Shown here: piece after piece, positions 52,372 to 64,000 of the stretch
Position numbering within the stretch: position 1 is the stretch's first letter
Layout: each line of letters starts with the position of its first letter
Assembly (NCBI RefSeq): GCF_016808095.1
Contig: NC_068979.1
Span: forward strand, 17,266,501 to 17,330,500
Source: Vigna angularis
Lineage: Eukaryota; Streptophyta; Magnoliopsida; Fabales; Fabaceae
Length of the DNA stretch: 64,000 bases
Direction of reading: 5' to 3'
Program-made: the position numbers and the translations under genes
The notes under the pieces: generated by a model
The model's database searches: none
Seen by the model: the letters and a program-made list of their open reading frames with translations, nothing else
What the model was told of the DNA's origin: nothing

Positions 52372-53999
52372 AGAACTTTGCTTGCCCTCAAGCAAACAAG
52401 ATGTAACTCAATCTTCTACCAATCAATACAATGGTTTACTCCATTCAAAATCCTCTTTTCAAGATAAGTAAAAACTTCAATGAAACTCATGACAAAGATT
52501 TCAATCAAGACGTGCACATGCTTTGGATTTCACAAAGTCACTTAATATCCAACAAATGCTATATTTCATGAATGATCAATCAACTAAGCATGGATGTTCA
52601 TGTGCTCATGGAATATTTCCTCACTAGGTAAAGTGTTTCACTCAAACACAAGTGTATAAGAGGTAATCACATATTCACTCTACTATCACAGTGTCACATG
52701 AATTGACTTTGCCTTTCATTTAACCACAATCAAATAAATTCACAAGCATGCATCATCACAAGGACTTTTTCAATGGCTTATAATGTGGCTGGGCTAACAA
52801 GAAAATTGGTTTTTCTAGATCACAAAACCCTTGAGTTAAGAGAATCAAATAAACACAATCATTCTTACTTTTCCCAACTTTCCTTTGCATTGAGCTTTGC
52901 TTTTTCTTTTCTTTCTCTTTCTCTTTTTCTTTCTCTTTTCACATAATTAATTCTTAGCTTTTAGCTCAATGCTTTCAATTTCCCTTTCTATTTTCCAACA
53001 GCCCCAAACTTGAACATTTGTCAATACCACAAAATATTTTCTACTTAACTCAAGGTAAAGCTTTTCAACAAGGGTTTTCAAATCATGTTCAAGGCTAAGG
53101 GTTCAAATGATAGAACACATAGTATTCTCTTTTAGTGGCTTATTTCATGCAATTTGGCTAATATAAGGGTTACCAACAAACGGCCTTGATCATATAATGC
53201 AAACAAGCAAGTAATTTAATCATAGAAAACCTGGGCAAAGTCATTCATCCTTTCAAAGTAATAGCACTCAATCACAAAAATTCTGGAGCTCAAAACCTCA
53301 CATATAAGCTCATTCACATTTGACATGCACATCCTGCTTAATTTCACAATCACAATCACAATAACTTGCATTTTTTCACAAAGCTTGTGAACCACCTGTA
53401 TAAGCATGTAATGTGCACATCTCAACATCAATCTATATCAAAGCATCATCAAGCATTACTTATCAAACAATCACAATCATAAGCAAACCATCATAACAGA
53501 TAAAGTTTCCAATTGAGTACATCAAACCCTAAACAAAAACAAATAAGTAAATAATAAAACAAATCCTGCTCTAGTGTTTTGAAAAACTCAGCCCCAACAA
53601 TGATGCTCTCTCCCAACCCCAAACTTAGATGGACAACTAGTGAGAAAGTGAGTGAAAGGGATATTTTCTCAAGAGGGATGAGGAAAAAGTTGTAGAAATC
53701 CTTTGAAAAAGTATGTAGGAGTGTGTGTGTAGAGAAGAGTATGAAAAGAGAAACTAAGGCGCAGCTTAGGGTATAAAAATACCCTAATGGGCTCGGGTTC
53801 CGTTAAGGGGCAACCTAAACCTAGTCTGCGACACTACCGCTCAGCGGCACTTTTGGGAAGTGTTCTTCTTCTCCCTAGCTTAACCTAAGTATGTCCTAAA
53901 CATACCCCTCATTGGCTCCCTGCAATAAAATTCTCAGATCACTCAAACATTCAATCCCTATCATGTAACTAAAGCAAAACAAACAAAAAGATAATCAAT
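52372..53999 (-). other. Element H 3' non-coding internal region
   Basis: Counterpart of 20492-22126 in G. Contains variants of the purine 13-mer (52359-52371, about 52999, 53614-53626), a TATA-like hairpin GGGTATAAAAATACCC (about 53769-53784) and one remaining dyad near 53838. No protein. Confidence 0.6.
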
Positions 54000-54285
54000 C
54001 AATTGGATTGCCTCCCAGGTAGCGCTTGTTTAACGTCACGAGCCTGACCCAAAATCCACCAACACCCATCAGTAGATGCAAAACTTTCTTACCAACACCC
54101 ATCAGTAGGTGTAACAAACCTAGTATCCTTCAGTAGATACTTAACCACCTAGCATCCTTCAGTAGATGCTATATCCAAAAAAAAAAATATTTACAGAAAT
54201 AATGTCCAACTAATTAAAAATTACAAAACCAAAATAAAATCAAAAGAAATATTGTCCTCAAATCACTGGAATGCCTTCCAGCAAG
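54000..54285 (-). other. Element H hairpin cluster flanked by the duplicated module
   Basis: Modules near 54003-54020 and 54265-54282 (both slightly damaged). Between them are units with loop CATCAGTA or CTTCAGTA and arms ACACC/GGTGT, AGTATC/GATACT and TAGCATC/GATGCTA, plus one mismatched unit. Confidence 0.75.
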
Positions 54286-54705
54286 CGCTCTTTTAACGTC
54301 ATTCGCTTGACCCAATAAAACTCATGTTCTTTCTTCTTTTTCTTCTTTCTACTGAACTTCTTCAGGAATTTGATAAAACCAGGAACCTGTTGCGGTGTCT
54401 CAATCAAAGGAACTTTAATCTTCAATTTCTTGAAGATTTCCATAAAGCACTTAAATTTCTTTTCCTTCCTATGATTCTTTTTTAGATGAGGATGGGGTTT
54501 TTCATATGATTTCTTCTTCTTTCCTCTCATCTTCTTTTTCTTCCTTTTCCTCTCCCTAAATTTTCTCTTTTTCTTTTCTCTTATTTTTTTCTTCCCTTTT
54601 CTTTTTCTTTTCAACTTCTTTATTTTCACACAAATTTTCTTTCTCTTTTCTCTCTCAACCACTTCTTTTTCTTTTTCTTCATCTTTATCTTTCTCACTCA
54701 ACTCT
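54258..54705 (-). pseudogene. gag: Element H gag C-terminal fragment, lysine-rich
   Basis: Open frame entering from the J junction: acidic start (LSEKDKDEEKEKEVVERE), then a long K/R tract (KRKRKGKKKIREKKKRKFRE), then MEIFKKLKIKVPLIETPQQV and FIKFLKKFSRKKKKKK. It matches the end of the G gag almost residue for residue. Protease is absent here too, so this gag ends before protease in the G/H lineage. Confidence 0.75.
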
Positions 54706-57187
54706 TGTAACATCCCAAAATACAGTAATCACCATAAATTAGAATTTAATTACATTAATCAATTAAACAAAGCAGTCTTACATTAAAACTGGGTTCAAAA
54801 AGCCGAACGGCTTAAAATACAGAAATCAAAATACAATACAGCAGAGATAAGAAGAGTCAGGGACGAACGGTTTTACAAAACCAAAATAACCGAACGTTCA
54901 CTAATAAGACTAAACAATTCAAAACTAAACAAACGAGCGCGCTAGGGCTCGGCCTTTACTTCCACATCTACGAGGCTCGCATCTTCCAAATTTTCTTCTT
55001 CCAGCGCCTCTTCAAGTGGCTCACTTCCATCTGCTCCCATCCACACGGATGATCATCGCGAAGACAAGACGGACGTACAAGGACGAGTGACAACATAAGG
55101 AAAAACGAAGGGTAAGCTTATGTAATTTAATTCATACCTTAATATAAAAATTCAACAATTCAAACACACCAGAATATTTCCACATGAATAAGCATCCAAA
55201 ACTATTACTAGACGGACCGTCCGGACTGTATGAATCTGTGTAGCTACAGGCGTCCCTTGCACCCGGGTGATATAGTAACTGGAAAAACACATCAGCTGCC
55301 ACCCGAGGTTAGCCCTATCCAAAGTACCCCTAAGGACTCAGACCTTCTGCCGTTCTGACACATGACCTACCATCCTCTAAGTGAGGATGAGTACTCATGG
55401 AACATCAGGATGGACAGCCAGCATTAGCATGCCCACAGTCATACATTACAAATTCCATAATCATATTCATCCATACAAGAGTCGTTCCTCCCTGGAACGC
55501 TCGTTCAAAATCCATAGTCATTATTTCATCTCATATACTGTTCGTTCATTACCATTCTTCACTTTAACTTCATTTTTATCTTCCATTACAATTTCATAAA
55601 ATAACGAGCGTTCAGCCCTCTTCGTAACGAGGACGAACGTAAAAGAGTAGATCGAGAGACTCTCGTTTCAGAACCGAATAAAACTGACACTTCATATTTG
55701 CCGAACGTCATTTTCTATTTGAATCAGTTGAATGAACTGACTCTAGGAAAATCAAATCATTTTTCAAAGGATAATTTAAGTAGGAAGGCCCTAGGCCGAA
55801 TCCAAATAAATGAAGACACCTCACGACGAGTAGAGGACCATATCGAGAACAATCTAATTATCAAGCCGACTGCCAGTCAATGATCGAACGCGGTATACTG
55901 ATTTATAGAAATTTGGACGAACGCTATTTCTACAAGTTTGGTAATTTAATAATAGGACGAGCGTTTCGGCATAAGACCGAACGCCACTCATAACGAACGC
56001 TTTGGGTCGAGACCCATCGCAGACTTGTACTCATAATAGAAATAGAATTCAAGGTAATACGAGATGGGAAAGATAGAATTTAGAAATGACTAAGTTCCAA
56101 AGTTATAATTATAAGCTTCTCACTCCTTACATAACACTCGGTTGTCTACGTTCGGCCGAACGCTCAAACGTAGTACTATTACAAGAGGGCGTTCGTCCTC
56201 AACTAGGATTCTTTCCGAATGAAAGAATCCCTTACCAAATCATTTTTTTACTGGAATACCGAACGGTCAAAGACCGTCCAGTAATGTACGTACATAATCA
56301 TAAGGGTATTTCTTATAATGGTTCATATTATCAAAATTCCAGATTTAACATATCAGCTCATACTTTATAACTTCATATCAAAATATCAATTTACATACTT
56401 CATAATTCACATTACTCATTCATACTTCAAAGTGATGCTTCATACTCACATTCATAAATATCAAATATTTATCATACAGTTCAACCAACATACACCATAT
56501 TCGTTCAATCAAAAAGCGATCGTTCATACAAACACAAAATATGAAATAAATCAAATAAGCTTCCCTTACCTGGATTCGTGAACAATTTGTCCTAAACACA
56601 GATTTTCAGCTCGCCCAACTATCGTTTTCTACCCTCAACGGCCACTTCACTCTTCCAATCAAATCTAACCACAAGAAAAACGAAATACTTAAACTACACC
56701 CTTGCATGCAGTCAAAACTTGGTTTTGCATGCAACCTAGAAACGAACGTACAGGGTTGAGAACTTACCAGTTTCAGATTCTGGATCTGTTCGGTTCAAAT
56801 TGAAGCTTACAACGTCGGAAGTACTTCTATGGTTTCTGAGACGTGATCGGAGTAGAGGAAAATGAGTTACAGTAGAGAGAAGATAGGGTTTTTCTAGAGA
56901 GAAGGAGGAGAAATGGAAGGTCTGAGTTTTGGGGAAGAAGAAGAAGTGCGCAGGAGAGTGGCAGTGTTTTTCAGAAATCATTTTTGTTCTCCGCACGTCC
57001 ACACGAACGTGTGTCTCTCCTGTGGACACTTGCACCCCCATTACTGACTTCCATTCTTTCCTGGTGACACTTGGCGTGAGTTGCAGAGTTTAAGGAAGTG
57101 CGTTTTTAATGCACTGCAGAGGGGTTTTGAGTAATTAAAGAGGATGTGACAGGTGATTAATGGTGTTCGTTTTTCCAGGGTCTTACA
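54706..57187 (-). mobile_element. Element J 3' LTR
   Basis: 2482 bp, ends TGTAACATCCC and GGGTCTTACA on the plus strand. It is unusually dense in CGAACG and CGTTCG words. The frames at 55381-55883 and 56086-56581 recur in the other LTR and are not genes. Confidence 0.85.
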
Positions 57188-57222
57188 TTCCCCCTAACTA
57201 CAAAAATTTTCGTCCTCGAAAA

Positions 57223-60200
57223 TTAAGACTTACCCGGAAATAAATGAGGGTACAAGTCCTTCATGGCGCTCTCCACTTCCCACGTTGAGTCACCAGTCTT
57301 TGCGTCCCACACCATCTTCACTAAACGAACGGCTTTTCCTTTAAAGTACTTGGTGCAGCTATCATCCACACGGACTGGTTGCATTTCCAGCGTTCGATCT
57401 TGACGAAGTTGAATGTTTTCCAACTCTAATACGTGAGAAGGGTTGGCAATGTACTTCCGTAGTTGAGAAACGTGGAAGACTGGGTGGAGGTTCGACAGTT
57501 GAGGTGGTAAGGCTAGTTCATATGCCACTGACCCGATCTTCCTCAGAATTTGATACGGTCCAATGAATTTGGGAGATAGCTTCTTTGGACGAACGACTCG
57601 GCCTACTCTAGTGATCGGATTGAGTCGAAGGAAAACATGATCTCCTGAGGCGAACTCCAAGGGTCTTCTTCGTTTGTCCGCATAGGACTTTTGTCTGCTT
57701 AGGGACGTCTTCAATCTCTCTTGGATCAGCTTCACTTTCTCGGTCGTCCGCTGGAAAAGTTCGGGTCCAGTTAGGACGTTCTCTCCGTCTTGAAACCAAC
57801 AAAGTGGCGTTCGGCACTTCCTACCATAGAGAGCTTCAAACGGCGCCATTCCGATGCTAGACTGAAAGCTGTTGTTATACGTGAATTCCACTAGCGGTAA
57901 GATTTCATCCCAAACGCCTAAGTGATCTAGGACGCACGTCCTCAGTAAGTCTTCGAGCGTCTGTATGGTCCTCTCAGATTGGTCGTCCGTCTGAGGGTGA
58001 TAAGCTGAACTCATCTGCAACTTGCTTCCCAACTCACCTTGCAAAGATTGCCAAAACCGAGATGTGAATCTCGTGTCTCGGTCAGAAATGATACTTGAAG
58101 GCACTCCATGTAGACGAACGATCTCCTGAATGTAGAGCTTGGCTAAATTGGTCATCGACATCTTCAAATTGTCTGCCAGGAAGTGGGCGCTCTTCGTTAA
58201 CCTATCCACGATCACCCAAATTGAGTCATGATTTCTGACCGTTCGTGGTAGGTGGGTCACGAAATCCATGGAAATACTGTCCCACTTCCATTCAGGAATT
58301 TCCAGTTGTTGTAGTAGGCCGCCCGGCCTCTGGTGTTCTGCCTTCGCACGTTGACACGTCAAACAGGATGCTACAAAACGAGCAATGTCATTCTTCATTC
58401 CTGGCCACCAGAAGGAACTCCGGAGATCCTGATACATCTTAGTCATACCAGGATGTATGCTAAGACGGTTATGATGCCCTTCCTCTAAGATAATCCTCTT
58501 CAGGTCCCCATCATTTTGGATACACGTCCGGCCTTTATATCGCAAGAAGTCGTCCGTCCCAGTGTTGAACTCCTTGGCCTGATCTGAACCGAGCATACTA
58601 AAAATCTTTACCAGGTCCTCGTCCTCTCGCTGCTTCATCTTGATCCGGTCGAACACATCACTAGAGATTCTAAGGTTACAACATTTGATGCTGCCCGGAT
58701 TCAATTCGACCTGCAACCTTAGATCTCTAAAGCTGTCTACCAAGCTGAGTTCTTTTACCATCATAACCGAGACATGAATTGCTTTTCTGCTTAGGGCGTC
58801 CGCCACTACATTAGCCTTTCCTGGATGATAAAGCAGCTCAAAGTCATAGTCTTTTAAGAACTCTAGCCAACGCCTCTGCCTCATGTTCAACTCCTTTTGA
58901 TCAAATAAGTACTTGAGGCTCTTATGGTCACTGAAGACTTGAAATGTAGATCCGTACAAGTAATGCCTCCAAATCTTCAGTGCGAAAACGACCGCTGCCA
59001 ATTCCAGGTCGTGCGTTGGGTAATTCCTCTCATGAATCTTCAATTGACGAGACGCGTATGCTACCGCTCGCTTCTCTTGCATCAGCACACAACCTAAACC
59101 TTGGTGAGAAGCGTCGCAGTACACCTCGAACGGTTTGGCCGTGTCTGGAATAATTAGCACTGGAGCGCTCGTCAACTTCACTTTCAACTCCTGGAAGCTT
59201 GTTTCACACCGATCGGTCCATGCGAACGGCTGATCTTTCCGGGTCAACTGAGTTAGCGGAGCCACTATCTTAGCAAATCCTTCAATAAAACGTCTGTAGT
59301 AGCCCGCAAGCCCCACAAAGCTACGAACCTCAGTGACCGAACGAGGACTCTCCTACTCCAATACCGCTCGTACCTTAGTTGGATCTACCGAGATACCTCC
59401 AGCCGACACCACGTGTCCCAAAAACTGAACTTCCTTCATCCAGAACTCACATTTTGACAATTTAGCGTACAACTCCTTCTCCCTCAGTACACCAAGTACA
59501 ATTCTCAAGTGTTCTTCATGTTCGTCCTGGGTCTTGGAGTAGATGAGAATATCATCTATGAAAACGACCACAAACTTGTCCAAGTACGGCCTGAAGATGC
59601 GATTCATATATTCCATGAACACTGCTGGAGCGTTCGTTACTGCGAATGGCATCACCACGTACTCATAATGCCCATAACGAGATCTGAACACTGTCTTCTG
59701 GATGTCTTCCTCCTTAACTCTGATTTGATGATATCCAGATCTCAAATCAATTTTCGAGAATACTGCGGCCCCGTGCAGTTGATCCAACAAATCATCTATC
59801 CTTGGCAACGAGTACTTGTTCTTGATGGTCAGCAGTTTTAATTGACTGTAATCTATACACAACCGCGAGCTGCCATCTTTCTTCTTCACCAATAGTACAG
59901 GCGCTCCCCATGGTGATACGCTCGGCCTAATGAACTGTTTTTCCATCAACTCTTCAATCTGCTCCTTGAGTTCAGCTAACTCCGCAGGCGACATCCGATA
60001 AGGCTGAACAGAGATAAGAGCTACCATCGTCACCAAATCAATGGTGAATTCAACTTCGCGAGGAGGGGGAAGCCCAGGTATTTCTTCCGGAAAGACGTCC
60101 GGAAATTCGTCCACAACCGATCGTCCTTCACTGTATTTGTCCTTGGACGATCGTTCAAAACTCACATTTCCAACTTCCCTATCTTCGTGCGTCATTATGA

Positions 60201-60438
60201 TAAAACAGCTGGCGCCCTCCATAATATCTTCTTTCAGTTGACCGAGCATCACTAACAATTCCTCTTCTTCTTCACCAGGAAAAATTAATTCCTTCTTACC
60301 ACAATCTATAAGGATGCGATTGGTAGCCAACCAATCCATTCCTAAAATCACCTCCAAACCTTGAAGAGGTAAGCAAATGAGATTGACTTCTCCAGTACTT
60401 TGGCTCTCTCCACCATGGCAGGAAATGACCGAATGCAT
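57223..60438 (-). pseudogene. pol: Element J pol: protease end, RT, RNase H, integrase, chromodomain-like tail
   Basis: One frame with a single TAG at 59353-59355 where tryptophan is expected (VLE*ESPRSVTEVRSFVGL). Order from 60438 down: end of protease ([20 protein letters not shown]), RT ([44 protein letters not shown], catalytic [10 protein letters not shown]), then RNase H (VYCDASHQGLGCVLMQ; VFSDHKSLKYLF; VVADALSRK), integrase zinc finger (HHNRLSIHPGMTKMYQDLRS ... SCLTCQRAK), core (SISMDFVTHLP; IISDRDTRFTSRFW; SAYHPQTDDQSERTIQTLED), C-terminus (HPVFHVSQLRKYI) and a short chromodomain-like end (GDSTWEVESAMKDLYPHLFP). The protease active site is missing. The stop and the deletion make it defective, but most catalytic motifs remain. 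Confidence 0.9.
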
Positions 60439-61148
60439 AAACTCGAGATCAACACCTTCAGGTCGCTCCTTAGTCCATTCTCGAACTTCCTACACTGCCA
60501 CTCTTCACTAGTGGCCATAGTGTTGAACCTCAATAACTGCTTGAAAGTATTGGTGTACTCCGATACAGACTTTCCCCCTTGTATCAATTGAAGGAACTCC
60601 ACTTCCTTGGCGTAGCGAACGCTGTCTGGAAAATACTCTTCATAAAATTTATTTCTGAAAACCTCCCAAGTGATGGGGGCGTGAGCGTCCGTCAGTATAG
60701 TCTTCACGCTCGCCCACCAGTGGCTGGCCTCACCAGTCAACAGATATTCTGTAAACGCCAACCTGTTGTCATCAGGGCACCTCTTTGCATTATAGATCTT
60801 TTCCATGTCCCGCAGCCACTGATCTGCCTCATCAGGAAGGCACTTTCCGTTAAACTTGGCGGGATGATGTTGAAGAAAGCTTTCCAAACTCCATTCAGCA
60901 TGTTGGGTAGCGTTAGAAGAGGACGCTCCCGGTGTGTTTCTGGTAGCGGCAAGGATATCCATCAGTTGCTTTTGTGTAGCTTCAGAGTTGGCGCGAGCGG
61001 CCTCCAAACTCTGTTGAGCAGCTGGATTTTGCTCCATCAGGAGAGCGTTCTGTTGTTGTAGCCTCTCAATCACTGTTTCCAACAACCTAGTGTTATTGGT
61101 CGTGTCAGGCTCACTAGGTTGTGGCGGAGGAGGGAGTCTAGGTGCCAT
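60348..61148 (-). pseudogene. gag: Element J gag, truncated before the zinc knuckle
   Basis: ATG at 61148, proline-rich start (MAPRLPPPPQPSEPD), a glutamine-rich coiled-coil stretch (ERLQQQNALLMEQNPAAQQS), then the gag core (FLQHHPAKFNGKCLPDEADQ, WLRDMEKIYNAKRCPDDNRL, YLLTGEASHWWASVK, FRNKFYEEYFPDSVRYAKEV, FLQLIQGGKSVSEYTNTFKQ). After [13 protein letters not shown] the frame runs into the protease region in the wrong register. The CCHC knuckle and the protease active-site part expected between gag and [10 protein letters not shown] are deleted. The gag frame therefore ends artificially at 60348 and overlaps pol by about 90 bases. Confidence 0.85.
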
Positions 61149-61285
61149 TTGTTCTCTGGAAACAGAGAAAAACGAGCGTTAGTCATGTTCAAAGAGTTCA
61201 AAAATAACTCATTAAACACACATTAAGCACACAGCAAAAACACAGTGTACTCATAACCTACAGTGTCCTTTACAAGAACAAAACT

Positions 61286-61297
61286 GCTCTGATACCA
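61286..61297 (-). other. Element J primer binding site (initiator tRNA-Met)
   Basis: TGGTATCAGAGC on the minus strand, 4 bases from the 5' LTR end. This is the usual PBS of plant chromoviruses. Confidence 0.9.
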
Positions 61298-61301
61298 CTA
61301 A

Positions 61302-62889
61302 TGTAACATCCCAAAATACAGTAATCACCATAAATTAGAATTTAATTACATTAATCAATTAAAAAAAGCAGTCTTACATTAAAACTGGGTTCAAAAAGCC
61401 GAACGGCTTAAAATACAGAAATCAAAATACAATACAGCAGAGATAAGAAGAGTCAGGGACGAACGGTTTTACAAAACCAAAATAACCGAACGTTCACTAA
61501 TAAGACTAAACAATTCAAAACTAAACAAACGAGCGCGCTAGGGCTCGGTCTTTACTTCCACATCTACGAGGCTCGCATCTTCCAAATTTTCTTCTTCCAG
61601 CGCCTCTTCAAGTGGCTCACTTCCATCTGCTCCCATCCACACGGATGATCATCGCGAAGACAAGACGGACGTACAAGGACGAGGGACAACACAAGGAAAA
61701 ACGAAGGGTAAGCTTATGTAATTTAGTTCATACCTTAATATAAAAATTCAACAATTCAAACACACCAGAATATTTCCACATGAATAAGCATCCAAAACTA
61801 TTACTAGACGGACCGTCCGGACTGTATGAATCTGTGTAGCTACAGGCGTCCCTTGCACCAGGGTGATGTAGTAACTGGAAAAACACATCAGTTGCCACCC
61901 GAGGTTAGCCCTATCCAAAGTACCCCTAAGGACTCGGACCTCCTGCCGTTCCCACACATGACCTACCATCCTCTAAGTGAGGATGAGTACTCACGGAACA
62001 TCAGGATGGACAACCAGCATTAGCATGCCCACAGTCATACATTACAAATTCCATAATCATATTCATCCATACAAGAGTCGTTCCTTCCTGGAACGCTTGT
62101 TCAAAATCCATAGTCATTATTTCATCTCATATACTGTTCGTTCATTACCATTCTTCACTTTAACTTCATTTTTATCTTCCATTACAATTTCATAAAATAA
62201 CGAGCGTTCAGCCCTCTTCGTAACGAGGACGAACGTAAAAGACTAGACCGAGAGACTCTCGTTTCAGAACCGAATAAAACTGACACTTCAGATTTGCCGA
62301 ACGTCATTTTCTATTTGAATCAGTTGAATGAACTGACTCTAGGAAAATCAAATCATTTTTCAAAGGATAATTTAAGTAGGAAGGCCCTAGGCCGAATCCA
62401 AATAAATGAAGACACCTCACGACGAGTAGAGGACCATATCGAGAACAATCTAATTATCAAGCCGACAGCCAGTCAATGACCGAACGCGGTATACTGATTT
62501 ATAGAAATTTGGACGAACGCTATTTCTACCAGTTTGGTAATTTAATACTAGGACGAGCGTTTCAGCATAAAACCAAACGCTACTCATAACGAACGCTTTG
62601 GGTCGAGACCCATCGCAGACTTGTACTCATAATAGAAATAGAATTCAAGGTAATACGAGATGGGAAAGATAGAATTTAGAAATGACTAAGTGTCCAAAGT
62701 TATAATTATAAGCTTCTCAACTCCTTACATAACACTCGGTTGTCTACATTCGGCCGAACGCTCAAACGTAGTACTATTACAAGAGGGCGTTCGTCCTCAA
62801 CTAGGATTCTTTCCGAATGAAAGAATCCCTTACCTAATCATTTTTTTTACTAGAATACCGAACGGTCAAAGACCGTCCAGTAACGTACG
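61302..62889 (-). mobile_element. Element J 5' LTR, truncated by element N
   Basis: Matches 54706-56290 of the 3' LTR closely. It breaks at GTAACGTACG (62889), where N starts. The remaining 900 bp of this LTR would lie beyond N, outside the window. Confidence 0.85.
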
Positions 62890-64000
62890 TGTCAACACCC
62901 AATTTATGTTATTCTAATTTTATTTTATGATTATTTTACTTTGTTAATTTGAGTTATTGTATTTGAGTATGTTATTTTGAGTTATTGTATTTGAGTCTAT
63001 TTTATTATACTGTATTTTATTTCATTTATTTTATTTTAATCTTATTTCAAAAAGAAACAAAAAAAAGAATGTCAAAGTTCAACTTTCTCGGTCTGCTTTC
63101 TTTTTCCACGCTATCTCCCATTCTTGTGCAAATCTTCTGCTGCGCCATGCATGCATCGACACTGCCTTTAGCTAGCTTACCTTAAGAGGAAACACAGCAG
63201 GGTAGAGTAGGGGCTGTTGCAGGAAGCGACCATTGAACAGGCCACTCTTTTGGCTTTGGTTTGATCTGACCCGTGAAGATAGCTAAGGGGGAGAGCCATT
63301 TTTGGGAGGATCACAGTTCATCTTGGGACTTCCATATCGCGTCTCACACATCATTATACCGGAGCCAAACTTCAAACTCTTGGAGGCGGCTCACTTCCAA
63401 CACCATTCCCCCAACCTTCACCCTCATGCACTCATTTTCCTAGCCTCTGTCCACTCCAACCCTTTGTCTTACTCGCAAGCCACCATCAACCGCTTGAGTC
63501 TCAACTAGGCCTTGACTCCCCTCACCCAAATCAACATCCTGTTCAACTCCACCCATCGATCACCAAAAACCCCAAGAGCCACACCCAACCAAAGCACGGA
63601 AACTGAGGGAGACCTCATCGCCACGGCCTAAAGGCAGCATTGGGAACACTTTACTCTTGATTCTCACCACCATAATCATCTCCAAAAGGATCTGAGGCAC
63701 GAGGTTAACAAAGAGCAAAGAGCAAACCAAGCTTCAAGAGGTAAACATTGTCTTGCACATCTGCCATCATGTTTTAGTGAATTTGCTGCATTTGATCTCT
63801 TAGCTTTTACTTGCTGTTGTGCACATTACTTGTTATGTTGTGTATGATTGTTGTGTGAATCCATTCTCCATCACCCAATCTTCAATCATCATCCATCCCC
63901 TACTGCAACTCTCACTCGCCTAAGCTCCAAGAGAATCAGAAAATCCCTCATACAATCCTGATTCCATTCATCTGCAAGATAAGAAATCTAACCCCAATCA
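62890..64000 (+). mobile_element. Element N: start of another LTR element, runs off the window
   Basis: Begins TGTCAACACCCAATTT exactly where the J LTR is interrupted. TG start plus an abrupt junction supports an LTR. The rest is AT-rich to about 63080, then mixed, with no PBS, gag or recognisable protein before 64000. Family unknown; only one end is visible. Confidence 0.55.

Larger units (their letters stand above)
51056..54705 (-). mobile_element. Element H: 3' half of a G-type element
   Basis: 3' LTR 51056-52358 (1303 bp, TGATGACAAATTT ... GTTATCA, type 2 with ghost PBS AACGGCGCCACAAAC at about 51083), polypurine tract 52359-52371, non-coding region, hairpin cluster and the lysine-rich end of gag, cut by J at 54706. 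Same family and layout as G in opposite orientation; ORF2 is absent. Confidence 0.8.
54706..62889 (-). mobile_element. Element J: Del/Tekay-like chromovirus (Ty3/gypsy)
   Basis: 3' LTR 54706-57187 and partial 5' LTR 61302-62889 flank gag and pol, with an initiator-Met tRNA PBS and a polypurine tract at about 57188-57197. The LTRs differ at only scattered positions by eye, so the insertion is fairly young. The 5' LTR is cut by N at 62890. gag/pol carry a deletion and one stop. Confidence 0.9.

Noticed and set aside
55381..56581. Small frames repeated at 61977-62917
   Set aside because: These are translations of the J LTR, repeated because both LTRs are present.

Overview
This window is plant nuclear DNA, almost certainly from a legume and perhaps from the Phaseoleae (Vigna or Phaseolus type). 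The species guess rests on the style of the gag/pol families and is not proven. There is no intact ordinary host gene. About nine tenths of the window is LTR-retrotransposon sequence, nested and truncated, with two broken host-gene fragments and several DNA transposons near the left end. Elements are lettered here for reference.

Layout: A, 3' end and 3' LTR (+, 1-2633), interrupted by a MULE-like DNA transposon (1361-2595). Host-like island (2634-7837) with a MADS-box pseudogene, an AIR9-like pseudogene and a MITE. B (+, 7838-12034): recombinant LTR with captured sequence, broken gag-protease and an integrase tail. L (-, 12035-17182 and 23440-24389): Athila-type Ty3/gypsy 3' LTR and pol remnants, split by G. 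G (+, 17183-23439): pol-less element with both LTRs. F (+, 24390-26118): 5' LTR and leader. D (-, 26119-29687): gag remnant and an LTR with captured sequence. C (-, 29688-29760 and 38804-42763): older element split by C'. C' (-, 29761-38803): complete young element with a 5-bp target duplication, LTRs that look identical, and two intact ORFs. K (-, 42764-48812): pol-less Athila-like element. M (+, 48813-51055): LTR of another family. H (-, 51056-54705): 3' LTR and internal part of a G-type element. J (-, 54706-62889): Del/Tekay-like chromovirus with gag and pol. N (+, 62890-64000): start of another LTR element that runs off the window.

A, B, C, C', D, F, G and H belong to one family group: tRNA-Asp primer site, U3 with CCGCTSAGCGG dyads, LTR starting TGATAACAG. 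C' is the best-preserved member. It encodes gag and protease, followed by a tail that may be the integrase C-terminus, and a separate 411-residue protein (ORF2), but no reverse transcriptase, RNase H or integrase core. It would therefore need enzymes from a relative. Between its two ORFs lies a cluster of small RNA-like hairpins with a fixed loop (TACTGAWG) and covarying stems, bracketed by two copies of a module ending in a CTGGG-AGGCAA-CCCAG hairpin. The same arrangement is seen in G and H and partly in C. This cluster, the dyad array in U3 and the pol-less two-ORF plan are the most unusual things in the window.

Most premature stops in the broken ORFs are glutamine codons changed to TAG or TAA, or tryptophan codons changed to TGA or TAG. 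That is what loss of methylated cytosines in silenced plant transposons would produce. All identifications come from reading the sequence and translations; no database search was run.
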